A stretch of DNA of 12,552 nt from AP-16 sp046727735 (GTDB taxonomy: Bacteria > Pseudomonadota > Alphaproteobacteria > Rhizobiales > Xanthobacteraceae), in the NCBI GenBank assembly GCA_046727735.1, contig JBKPDF010000074.1, positions 1-12,552 of the forward strand, in the 5' to 3' direction. Below are positions 7,535 through 12,552 of the stretch, piece after piece; positions within the stretch are counted from its first letter, which is position 1; every line of letters starts with the position of its first letter. Below the pieces are notes generated by a model. It had not been told where the DNA came from. It made no database searches and saw nothing but the letters and a program-made list of their open reading frames with translations. Both the position numbers and the translations under genes were made by a program.

Positions 7535-8281
7535 ATGCGTCTTGCGGGCAAAATCGCACTGGTCACCGGCGGCGCATCGGGGTTCGGGGCCGGCATCGCC
7601 AAGACCTTCGGGCGCGAAGGCGCCAAGGTCGCGATCCTCGATCTCAACGGTCAGGGAGCGAAGGAGGTGGCGGCTTCGATCGGGCCGAACGCGACCGCGA
7701 TTCAGGGCGATGTCTCGGCCGCGCGCGATGTCTCCGCGGCGGTCGAGGCTACGGTCGCGGCGCACGGGCGGCTCGATGTCGTGGTCAACAACGCCGGCTG
7801 GACGCATCGCAACCAGCCGATGCTCGACGTGCCGGAAGCCGAGTTCGAGAAGGTGTTCGCGGTCAACGTTAAATCGATCTATCACATGGCGCGCGCGGCG
7901 ATCCCGGTGATGCGGCGCCAGGGCGGCGGTACCATCATCAATATCGGCTCGACGGCGGGCATCCGGCCGCGTCCGGGGCTCGCCTGGTACAACGCCACCA
8001 AGGGTGCGGTGAATCTCCTGTCACGCTCGATGGCGGTCGAGCTTGCGCCCGACAAGATCCGGGTCAACTGCGTCGCGCCGGTCGCCGGCGAGACCGGTCT
8101 GCTCGCCGCCTTCATGGGCGAGGACACGCCTGAGATGCGGGCGAAATTCATCGCGACGATTCCGCTCGGCCGCTTGTCGCGGCCGGACGACGTCGCCAAT
8201 GCGTGCCTCTATCTCGCCTCCGACGAGGCCTCGCTTGTCACCGGCGTGGTGCTGGAGGTCGACGGCGGCCGCACGATCTGA
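7535..8281 (+). CDS. short-chain dehydrogenase/reductase (classical SDR)
   Basis: A 248-residue NAD(P)-dependent oxidoreductase that would interconvert an alcohol and a carbonyl compound. The Rossmann motif is TGGASGFG (11-18). D36 at the end of the second strand (AILDL) favours NAD(H) over NADP(H). NNAG is at 85-88, N111 is in the VNVKS segment, and the catalytic residues are S139, Y152 and K156 (YNATK). The C-terminal VDGGRTI is typical of the FabG-like group. The ATG at 7535 has GGGAGG (7521-7526) 8 bases upstream. It is the only sizeable plus-strand gene in the metabolic half, divergent from the orphan hydroxylase subunit and convergent with the dioxygenase. It could oxidise an alcohol made by either neighbour; the substrate is unknown. 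Confidence 0.95.
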   Translation: MRLAGKIALVTGGASGFGAGIAKTFGREGAKVAILDLNGQGAKEVAASIGPNATAIQGDVSAARDVSAAVEATVAAHGRLDVVVNNAGWTHRNQPMLDVPEAEFEKVFAVNVKSIYHMARAAIPVMRRQGGGTIINIGSTAGIRPRPGLAWYNATKGAVNLLSRSMAVELAPDKIRVNCVAPVAGETGLLAAFMGEDTPEMRAKFIATIPLGRLSRPDDVANACLYLASDEASLVTGVVLEVDGGRTI

Positions 8282-8289
8282 GGTCAGTC

Positions 8290-8394
8290 GTTCCGGGGCG
8301 CGCCGAAGGCGCGAACCCGGAACCCATGATCACCGCTTCTCAATTATAGCTCGTGGTCATGGATTCCGGACAGCCGCCTCGCGGCTTCCGGAAT
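8290..8394. repeat. three-hairpin palindromic repeat between convergent genes
   Basis: Left hairpin: GTTCCGGG (8290-8297) with CCCGGAAC (8316-8323). Middle pairing: CCATGATCAC (8324-8333) with GTGGTCATGG (8353-8362), 9 of 10 bases. Right hairpin: ATTCCGG (8363-8369) with CCGGAAT (8388-8394). The same layout recurs at 9241-9352. It occupies the gap between the SDR stop (8281) and the dioxygenase stop (8413) and may also end transcription from both sides. Confidence 0.75.
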
Positions 8395-8412
8395 GACGCC
8401 GCGTTTGTTGTC

Positions 8413-9213
8413 CTACTCCGCCGCGATGCGGTGGGGGCGCGCATAGCGCAAAAGCGCGTCGTCCTCGACCGGCTCGATCGGCGTGAAATCGCGGTGCGCG
8501 ATCCATTCCGGCCGGGTGAACTTGGTGATGTGGTTCGAGACCGCGCACAGCGTCAGATACACGATCTTGCGCGGGTAGGGCGTGATGTTCGGCGGCGAGG
8601 CGTGCACCAAGTTACCATGGAACATCAACACCGAGCCGGGTTTTCCGGTCGGCGCGACGATGCCGCCCTCCTTGGCGAGCCGGGTGACCGTCTCCTTATC
8701 GAGCGTCCACAACGGGTAGGATGTCGTCTGCTTGTCGTGGCCGGCCGCGAGCGTGCCGTGCTTGTGGCTCTTCGGGATGAACATCAGCGGGCCGTTGATC
8801 GCCATCACCTCGTCGAGAAACACCGCGATGTTCATGGCGCGCGGCGCGGGCATGCCGTCGTCACGCGCCCAGGTGCCGTAATCCTGGTGCCATTGCCAGA
8901 CTTCGCCCTCGAACGCCGCCTTGGCGTTGATCTTGAACTGGTGCATGTAGAGTTTTTCGCCGAACAGCTGCTCGACCGGCTTCACGAGGCGCGGATGCGC
9001 GCCCAGGATGCGGAACGCCTCGTTGTAGGTGTGGGCGGCGAATGCCGTGCGCGGCGCGCCGGAGCTTTCCCGCCACACTTCCTTGCGCTCGGTCTTGTAG
9101 ATGTTCTCGGCTTCGGCGCGCAGAACCGCCATCTCCTCGTCGGAGAAACAGTCCGGCAGGAACAGATAGCCTTGCTGGTCGAATTCTTGGAACTGGCGCG
9201 GCGAGAGTTGCAT
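8413..9213 (-). CDS. Fe(II)/2-oxoglutarate dioxygenase, phytanoyl-CoA/ectoine hydroxylase (PhyH) family
   Basis: A 266-residue non-haem iron oxygenase that would hydroxylate a small substrate using 2-oxoglutarate and oxygen. The iron ligands are H109 and D111 (WHQD) and H204 (NLVHAS); R215 is placed to bind 2-oxoglutarate. The segment 106-121 (WQWHQDYGTWARDDGM) followed by P resembles the signature of ectoine hydroxylase EctD, and NGPLMFIPKSH (140-150) is also shared with that group. The ATG at 9213 has GAGG (9222-9225) 8 bases upstream and opens MQLSPRQFQEF, a usual beginning. The reading frame continues upstream only as antisense to the decarboxylase genes, so a longer start is rejected. 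No ectoine synthesis genes are nearby, so the substrate is probably different. A repeat separates it from the decarboxylase genes upstream on the same strand. Confidence 0.93.
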   Translation of the reverse strand: MQLSPRQFQEFDQQGYLFLPDCFSDEEMAVLRAEAENIYKTERKEVWRESSGAPRTAFAAHTYNEAFRILGAHPRLVKPVEQLFGEKLYMHQFKINAKAAFEGEVWQWHQDYGTWARDDGMPAPRAMNIAVFLDEVMAINGPLMFIPKSHKHGTLAAGHDKQTTSYPLWTLDKETVTRLAKEGGIVAPTGKPGSVLMFHGNLVHASPPNITPYPRKIVYLTLCAVSNHITKFTRPEWIAHRDFTPIEPVEDDALLRYARPHRIAAE

Positions 9214-9240
9214 GTGCGTTTCCTCGCATTCTTGGCGTCC

Positions 9241-9352
9241 TTCCGGGGCGCGGGCGCAGCCCGCGAACCCGGAATCCATGAACACGGATTTAGAGACTCG
9301 CGGACTGTGTTCATGGATCCCGGGCTCCCTCGCTTCGCTCGGTCCCCGGGAT
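9241..9352. repeat. three-hairpin palindromic repeat upstream of the dioxygenase
   Basis: Same design as 8290-8394. Left hairpin: TTCCGGG (9241-9247) with CCCGGAA (9268-9274). Middle arms: ATCCATGAACAC (9274-9285) and GTGTTCATGGAT (9307-9318), a perfect 12-base pairing. Right hairpin: ATCCCGGG (9317-9324) with CCCGGGAT (9345-9352). It fills most of the gap between the beta decarboxylase stop and the dioxygenase start, so it lies in the leader or promoter region of the dioxygenase. Confidence 0.78.
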
Positions 9353-9401
9353 GACAGAGCCCGGTAATTATACGCCAAATCGATCCGCCGGGAACGGCCT
9401 C

Positions 9402-9980
9402 TCAACTGACCGGCAGGCCGAGATGGGCGCGGAAGCGGTTCTTGAGAAACACCGCGTCCCGCGGCGGCAGCGAGCGCGGCGGATTGTCCGGCCTGACCTT
9501 CAGCACGAACAGGCGAGGACCCTCGGCTCGCCCGTGCAGCTGGGCGCGCAATGCGGCAACCGCCCGCAGATCGGCTGCCGAGCCCGTCTCCGCGAATCCG
9601 CAGGATCGAGCGAGCGCCGCGAGATCGATGCCGCAGCCGGTGTGGCTTTTCTGCATGCCGGTCTCGCCGAAACGGCCGTTGTCGATCACGACGATCGTGA
9701 GGTTTTTGGGCCGTGCAACCGCGATCGTCGCGAGCCCGCCGAGGCCCATCAGCTGCTCGCCGTCGCCGGTGATCGCCACAATGGTTCGGTCCGGCCGTGC
9801 CTGGGCAAGCCCGAGGCCGACCAGCGCCGCGCCGCCCATGGCGCCCCACAGATAAAAATTCGCGTCGCTGTCGCCGGCGGCGTGAACGTCATAGGTCGGC
9901 GATCCGAGCCCGGAGACTACCAAGAGCTCGCCGCGGTTTTCGAGCAGCGCCGCTACTGCCTCGCGCCGGTCGAGTGTCAT
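9402..9980 (-). CDS. thiamine-diphosphate decarboxylase beta subunit (PP domain, ComE-like)
   Basis: This 192-residue protein is the pyrophosphate-binding half of a split thiamine-diphosphate enzyme related to sulfopyruvate and phosphonopyruvate decarboxylases. The ThDP/Mg motif starts at GDGE (72-75) and ends at N101 (VIDNGRFG), the standard spacing of about 28 residues. WGAMGGAALVGLGLA (45-59) precedes it, as in the family. The ATG at 9980 starts only 5 bases after the alpha-subunit stop, with GGTGAG overlapping that stop as its ribosome binding site. In-frame sequence upstream of this ATG is out of frame with the alpha protein and is rejected. It would form a heteromer with the alpha subunit and decarboxylate a 2-oxo acid. 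No phosphoenolpyruvate mutase or sulfopyruvate synthesis gene is present to fix the substrate. Confidence 0.92.
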   Translation of the reverse strand: MTLDRREAVAALLENRGELLVVSGLGSPTYDVHAAGDSDANFYLWGAMGGAALVGLGLAQARPDRTIVAITGDGEQLMGLGGLATIAVARPKNLTIVVIDNGRFGETGMQKSHTGCGIDLAALARSCGFAETGSAADLRAVAALRAQLHGRAEGPRLFVLKVRPDNPPRSLPPRDAVFLKNRFRAHLGLPVS

Positions 9981-9985
9981 GCGGC

Positions 9986-10546
9986 TCACCAGATTTTCTT
10001 GCCCAGCATGCGCTGCGACAGCAGCACTGCCATCTGCTGGTCCGCCTCGTAGGCCAGCGCCGCCGCGGCGCCGACGGCCTCCGCGAGTTCCTCGCCGCTG
10101 TCCGCGCGCACGGTGCGCACCCCGATCGCCTGCAGCGCAGGCTCCGTGGCGCGCCCCATCGGCACCTGCCAGGGATTGAACTCCGCCCATTCGCCGCGCA
10201 TCGTCACCAGCATCAGCAGCGGAAAGCGCGCGATCGTCATCAGCGAGAGCATGTTGATGCAATTGCCGACGCCGCTCGACTGCAGCAGCAGCACGCTGCG
10301 CTTGCCGCCGAGCCAGGCGCCGGCCGCCATCGCGACGCCCTCCTGCTCGCTCGTGAGCACGGTCGATGTCACTTCCGGATCTGCGGCGAACAGATCGATC
10401 AGCGATGCGTGCCCGGCGTCCGGCACGTAGCTCATGTGGGTCACGCCGGCGGCTTTGAGCACATCGTGCACACCCGCGGCCCAGGGCTGCTGCTCCGTCT
10501 TGGATCCGCTACCCGGATTTCGCATGCGCGCGCGTTCTGGTTTCAC
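9986..10546 (-). CDS. thiamine-diphosphate decarboxylase alpha subunit (PYR domain, ComD-like)
   Basis: A 186-residue pyrimidine-binding half of the split decarboxylase. The glutamate that activates the ThDP aminopyrimidine ring is E69 in TSEQEGVAMAAGAWLGGK. The segment VPDAGHASLIDLF (41-53) and the LLLQSSGVGNCINML stretch (87-100) are typical of the ComD group. The start is uncertain: GTG at 10546 gives 186 residues, while ATG at 10525 removes seven; neither has a strong ribosome binding site. I keep the longer one. It begins 14 bases after the stop of a truncated GST, suggesting a former operon GST-alpha-beta whose upstream part has been lost. Its present promoter is therefore unclear. Confidence 0.9.
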   Translation of the reverse strand: MKPERARMRNPGSGSKTEQQPWAAGVHDVLKAAGVTHMSYVPDAGHASLIDLFAADPEVTSTVLTSEQEGVAMAAGAWLGGKRSVLLLQSSGVGNCINMLSLMTIARFPLLMLVTMRGEWAEFNPWQVPMGRATEPALQAIGVRTVRADSGEELAEAVGAAAALAYEADQQMAVLLSQRMLGKKIW

Positions 10547-10560
10547 CGGCGCTAATCAGT

Positions 10561-10700
10561 TCATTGCAGCGGGATCGAGGAGACGTGCTGCTTGAATGCC
10601 GGACGCGCCGCGATCGCCGCGTACCAGCGTTCGAAATGCTCGAGCTTCGGCCGTTCGGGAACGAGCTGCCGGAAACGATAGGCCATGATCCCGACCGGAT
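10561..10700 (-). pseudogene. C-terminal fragment of a glutathione S-transferase
   Basis: On the minus strand the residues PVGIMAYRF, ERPKLEHFERWYAAIAARP and AFKQHV, ending SSIPLQ and a stop at 10561, match the C-terminal helices of bacterial glutathione S-transferases. The match begins near 10698; upstream the sequence becomes unrelated and lower in GC. A full GST has about 200-230 residues and only about 45 remain. The open frame runs on upstream to a GTG at 10884, giving a 107-residue hybrid, but no good ribosome binding site supports it and its first 60 residues look like read-through of non-coding DNA. The fragment ends just before the decarboxylase alpha gene, so the insertion cut both the GST and probably the operon's promoter. 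Confidence 0.72.
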
Positions 10701-10821
10701 GATGTGCCAACTCAATCCCCCCTTCTTTCTCGGCTACTGACTGAGCAAAATTGTCATTCAAAATCAAGGTCTTTCGGTAATTGACCGGCGGTAGGTAATG
10801 GTTAGGAAGGTTCGGTGAATT

Positions 10822-10870
10822 GGGAACGAAAGTGAGCCAAATGTACCGGAGTGGAACGAAAATCACCGGA
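10822..10870. repeat. short direct repeats resembling a transposable-element end
   Basis: GGGAACGAAAGTGAG (10822-10836) and TGGAACGAAAATCAC (10852-10866) are imperfect direct repeats with a 30-base period, sharing the core GGAACGAAA; ACCGGA also occurs twice (10845-10850, 10865-10870). Multiple terminal repeats of this kind are known at the ends of IS21-family elements. No transposase is present in the window, so this is at most a remnant. It lies about 120 bases from the point where the GST sequence breaks off. Confidence 0.35.
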
Positions 10871-10887
10871 ATATCACAGGACACGTT

Positions 10888-11262
10888 CTCGGGGCGTTCA
10901 CCTCACCTGCCCGCGCTCCAATAAACGCCCGAGGAGCCCGTCGCGCTGACCCTGGCCCGACATGCCCCTCGCGCTCCCTCGGCTCCTCGTGCGTTCCTGG
11001 CGGTTAAGCCCCACGCCCCGACATCCCCCTCCCCCTGTCCGTGCCGTGGGCCGTGAGCGGGAAATCTGCCAGCCCATGCGTCCACGATCCCCTGCGCCGA
11101 AGTCGAGCCTGGGCAAGCTGGCGGGTCTTGGCGGCTGGGAACTTTCAGGCCCTCCCCATGTTGTAAGGACAGGCCAGCCGGACCCCCTTCCCCCGTCCCC
11201 CAGTCCGGTCTGGCAAGTGACCTGAAGCCCCCGATGTCGCCAGGCTCCGGGGGCTTTTCTTT
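10888..11262 (+). ncRNA. candidate structured non-coding RNA in cytosine-rich stretch
   Basis: The gap from 10887 to 11350 holds no protein I can recognise. The plus strand is strikingly cytosine-rich and guanine-poor in places (for example 11020-11045 and 11180-11206). It contains a near-perfect long-range inverted pair CTCGGGGCGTT/AAACGCCCGAG (10888-10898 and 10923-10933), an imperfect stem GCCAGCCGGAC/AGTCCGGTCTGGC near 11173-11217, and then a strong intrinsic terminator. Such an order fits a small RNA on the plus strand. An 87-residue proline-rich reading frame (10962-11225) ends just before the terminator, and 143- and 149-residue frames exist on the other strand; none shows a recognisable motif. 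No match to RNase P RNA or tmRNA motifs was seen. Confidence 0.3.
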
Positions 11263-11265
11263 TGC
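11225..11265 (+). terminator. intrinsic (Rho-independent) terminator
   Basis: AGCCCCCG and CGGGGGCT pair around a loop of about 15 bases, and the plus strand then reads TTTTCTTTT. The stem is GC-only apart from its outer pair and the T tract is on the plus side, so transcripts from the left should stop here. No convincing protein gene precedes it, which is the main argument for a non-coding transcript. Confidence 0.75.
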
Positions 11266-11350
11266 CCTGGTGATTGCGGGGCCGAGATGTGCCGCTGGGC
11301 CTTCGGGCTGACCCCTTGTTCCGATGCATCCCTGTGCCAGATCAGGCATC

Positions 11351-11585
11351 ATGGAAGTCGATTCCTACTGGCGGACCCGGACCATCGCGGACGCACAGGC
11401 TCAGGGCTACAACCCACCTGAGAGCAACGTGCCCATCGTGCGGCCGGATCGCTGATGTGCGTTGGCCGTTGTTGATCGATAAATCACGCCGAATCCGCCA
11501 GTGCCCCTATAAATCAAGTCGAAGGCGGGTTGGCGATGCTGCATGTCGATCAGCGTGGCGAAATTCATTCCTTTCTGGCCAGTAA
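11351..11585 (+). pseudogene. frameshifted zinc-ribbon protein gene
   Basis: The ATG at 11351 opens MEVDSYWRTRTIADAQAQGY and then runs to a stop at 11453, only 34 residues. After the GGCTAC at 11405-11410, a shift to the next frame, as if one A had been inserted, continues with THLRATCPSCGRIADVRWPLLID. The two parts join into one sensible protein of a type I associate with rhizobial genomes: an N-terminal helix and a CPxC zinc knuckle. The rest, to the stop at 11583-11585, still contains cysteines (QCPY, AACRS) but no clear second CxxC, so the 3' part is probably decayed or replaced. No good ribosome binding site precedes the ATG. An alternative is that the 34-residue peptide is itself the product. 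Confidence 0.55.
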
Positions 11586-11700
11586 GTAGTCGCACAATGG
11601 TCGTTCAAGGCCAGTTGCTGTAAGCCCGCGACCGCGACCTCCAAGCTCAAGGCGAGGGATACTGCCTTCTCACGCTGCGGCTTGATTCAATCTTTTCACA

Positions 11701-11985
11701 TCAGTTCCCGGGAGGAGAGCCAGCGCACACAACTCGACGGCCACGATCCCAACAAATGCCGGACCCAGGATTCAAGTAGGGGCTTCCATAATAATAATAC
11801 GGACCAGCGTAGCCATACGCGGGGTAATAGCCGGGCGCATATGCATAAGGTTGCGGGTAATAGGGCTGCGCAGAACCATTGCCGATGATGATGATGGTTT
11901 GCGATTGGGCGTTGCTTGGCATTCCGACGATGGCAGCCAGCAGCACCGTCGAAGCCGTGAGGATGGTAGGAACTGTGTGTCTCAT
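11701..11985 (-). CDS. small secreted tyrosine-rich protein of unknown function
   Basis: A 94-residue protein with a clear Sec signal: basic start MRH, hydrophobic stretch from about 5 to 21, and a likely cut after the SNAQS region (about 24-28). The mature part has IIIIGNG, then a low-complexity stretch rich in tyrosine, proline, glycine and alanine (about 41-70; for example PYAYAPGYYPAYGY), and ends with GICWDRGRRVVCAG, where C78 and C87 could form a disulfide. The ATG at 11985 has a full AGGAGG site (11995-12000) 9 bases upstream, the strongest in the window, which rules out the longer in-frame start at 12150. It is probably periplasmic or surface-associated. I do not recognise a named family. 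Confidence 0.82.
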   Translation of the reverse strand: MRHTVPTILTASTVLLAAIVGMPSNAQSQTIIIIGNGSAQPYYPQPYAYAPGYYPAYGYAGPYYYYGSPYLNPGSGICWDRGRRVVCAGSPPGN

Positions 11986-12072
11986 TTTCGTACACCTCCT
12001 GTTGCCCATCCCACGCTTTTGAATGCTACTCGAAAATCGCGGCACCATGAAGCAATATTCTGTTAAGCTCAT

Positions 12073-12143
12073 GGCTACACCTATCTGCGAGCGACGTGCC
12101 CATTGTGCGACCGTATCGTGCCAACGATGTGGGAACGCGACCC
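12073..12143 (+). pseudogene. second, shorter zinc-ribbon remnant
   Basis: Read from 12073 in frame, GYTYLRATCPLCDRI closely parallels the GY-THLRATCPSCGRI of the pseudogene at 11351-11585. At the DNA level about 39 of 46 bases agree between 11405-11451 (one base removed) and 12073-12118. A stop (12064-12066) lies just upstream in this frame and no N-terminal part is present. After the knuckle the translation (VPTMWERDPDHWR) no longer resembles the family. It appears to be a fragment left by duplication and decay or by recombination. Confidence 0.5.
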
Positions 12144-12266
12144 CGACCATTGGCGTGCGACATCACGACAGCGGCTGAGGGGGCTACTCCGGAACGACCG
12201 AGTTGACGGATGTTGCTGGGAGGTGGAACACTTTTTATTCGCCATTCCACCAAAGGGAGGTCAGCC

Positions 12267-12422
12267 GTGGGACAGATCGGAGAGCCTGTTAGAAGATATA
12301 CCGTCATACCTCTGGAAGAGCCGGTGTCCCCCACTGCCGAGCCGGTAAGCCCACCGCCGCCCAACAGAGCGCCCACCAGCCCGGGACCCGTTACCAAGCC
12401 AGAACTGGAGCCGGTGAAGTAA
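12267..12422 (+). CDS. small proline- and glutamate-rich protein, unknown function
   Basis: A 51-residue protein starting at GTG 12267 with GGGAGG (12255-12260) 6 bases upstream. It begins MGQIGEPVRRYTVIPLEEP and continues as a disordered tail of PVSP/EPVSP-type repeats rich in P, E, T and K, ending ELEPVK. Short proteins with an EPxRRYTVxPxxEPV start and a proline-rich tail seem to be common in Bradyrhizobium-like genomes; that is from memory and not checked. A longer minus-strand frame covers the same bases but lacks a ribosome binding site. Its stop overlaps the next ATG by one base, so the two genes are probably translated together. Confidence 0.72.
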   Translation: MGQIGEPVRRYTVIPLEEPVSPTAEPVSPPPPNRAPTSPGPVTKPELEPVK

Positions 12423-12552
12423 TGCGGGCGCGAATAACGATCATGGGCACCGATGAAAACGCGCTTGCGTGGAGGCTCAAACACGAGGGCATTCGTGCTG
12501 GAGAGATTATTGCCTATCGGGCTTGGCGGGTGATTGACCCACGTTGGTTTCG
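12422..12552 (+). CDS. partial gene for a small protein with an AYRAW motif, runs off the window
   Basis: The ATG at 12422 shares one base with the TAA stop of the proline-rich gene (TAATG), and the frame stays open to the window end (43 codons). The translation runs MRARITIMG, then TDENALAWRLKHEGI, then RAGEIIAYRAWRVIDPRWF. A second possible ATG is at 12443. The phrase GEIIAYRAWRV resembles the start of small phage- or island-type proteins that I recall only loosely, so no function is given. The coupling with the upstream gene supports it being real. Confidence 0.65.
   Translation, partial: MRARITIMGTDENALAWRLKHEGIRAGEIIAYRAWRVIDPRWF

Noticed and set aside
9214..9849. N-terminal extension of the dioxygenase reading frame up to 9849, giving 478 residues
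   Set aside because: The extra residues are arginine- and glycine-rich antisense translation of the decarboxylase beta gene and the repeat. The ATG at 9213 has a ribosome binding site and starts a normal PhyH protein.
10898..11352. RNase P RNA or tmRNA in the guanine-rich minus strand
   Set aside because: Conserved words such as GAGGAAAGTCC for RNase P, or a tRNA-like end for tmRNA, are not present.
11407..11595. 62-residue minus-strand frame across the zinc-ribbon pseudogene
   Set aside because: It shows no recognisable motif; the plus strand has a zinc-knuckle motif repeated at 12073-12118.
11986..12150. Longer start for the tyrosine-rich protein at 12150
   Set aside because: It would bury the signal peptide inside the protein and ignore the AGGAGG site placed for the ATG at 11985.
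12026..12484. 152-residue minus-strand frame at the right end
   Set aside because: It has no ribosome binding site and no domain, and overlaps the better supported plus-strand pair at 12267-12552.

Overview
The window is GC-rich DNA from what looks like an alphaproteobacterium of the Rhizobiales (Bradyrhizobium, Xanthobacteraceae or a relative). This rests on three things: the codon style, dense palindromic intergenic repeats of the kind common in that group, and a small proline-rich protein at the right end of a type I associate with Bradyrhizobium-like genomes. No rRNA, tRNA or CRISPR array was seen. All family calls come from motifs read by eye, not from a search.

Left block (1-7283, all minus strand). 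Transcription runs right to left: an orphan molybdenum-hydroxylase large subunit (4956-7283), a nicotinamidase-type amidase with a Tat-like leader (4133-4864), then a compact three-gene molybdenum hydroxylase in the order FAD subunit (3044-3901), molybdopterin subunit (717-3047) and 2Fe-2S subunit (238-720). Both junctions in the trio are 4-base ATGA overlaps. Two hydroxylase large subunits next to a nicotinamidase-like amidase suggest breakdown of an N-heterocyclic amide or acid. The substrate cannot be read from the sequence.

Middle block (7535-10546). A short-chain dehydrogenase (plus strand) converges on a Fe(II)/2-oxoglutarate dioxygenase of the phytanoyl-CoA/ectoine-hydroxylase type (minus). 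Upstream of the dioxygenase is a two-gene thiamine-diphosphate decarboxylase split into PYR (alpha) and PP (beta) subunits, like sulfopyruvate decarboxylase ComD/ComE. Before the alpha gene lies the C-terminal end of a glutathione S-transferase whose 5' part has been replaced by unrelated DNA.

Right block (about 10700-12552). Composition changes sharply and no metabolic gene is present. This stretch holds tandem repeats resembling a transposable-element end, a cytosine-rich non-coding stretch closed by a strong intrinsic terminator, a frameshifted zinc-ribbon gene with a second decayed copy, a small tyrosine-rich secreted protein, and a translationally coupled pair of small genes running off the end. 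It reads as the edge of an accessory or mobile region.

Five palindromic repeats of two designs sit in the gaps between the metabolic genes (41-166, 4079-4116, 7326-7364, 8290-8394, 9241-9352). The most interesting points are the orphan large subunit with altered motifs beside an apparently exported amidase, the decapitated GST/decarboxylase operon, and the cytosine-rich candidate non-coding RNA.
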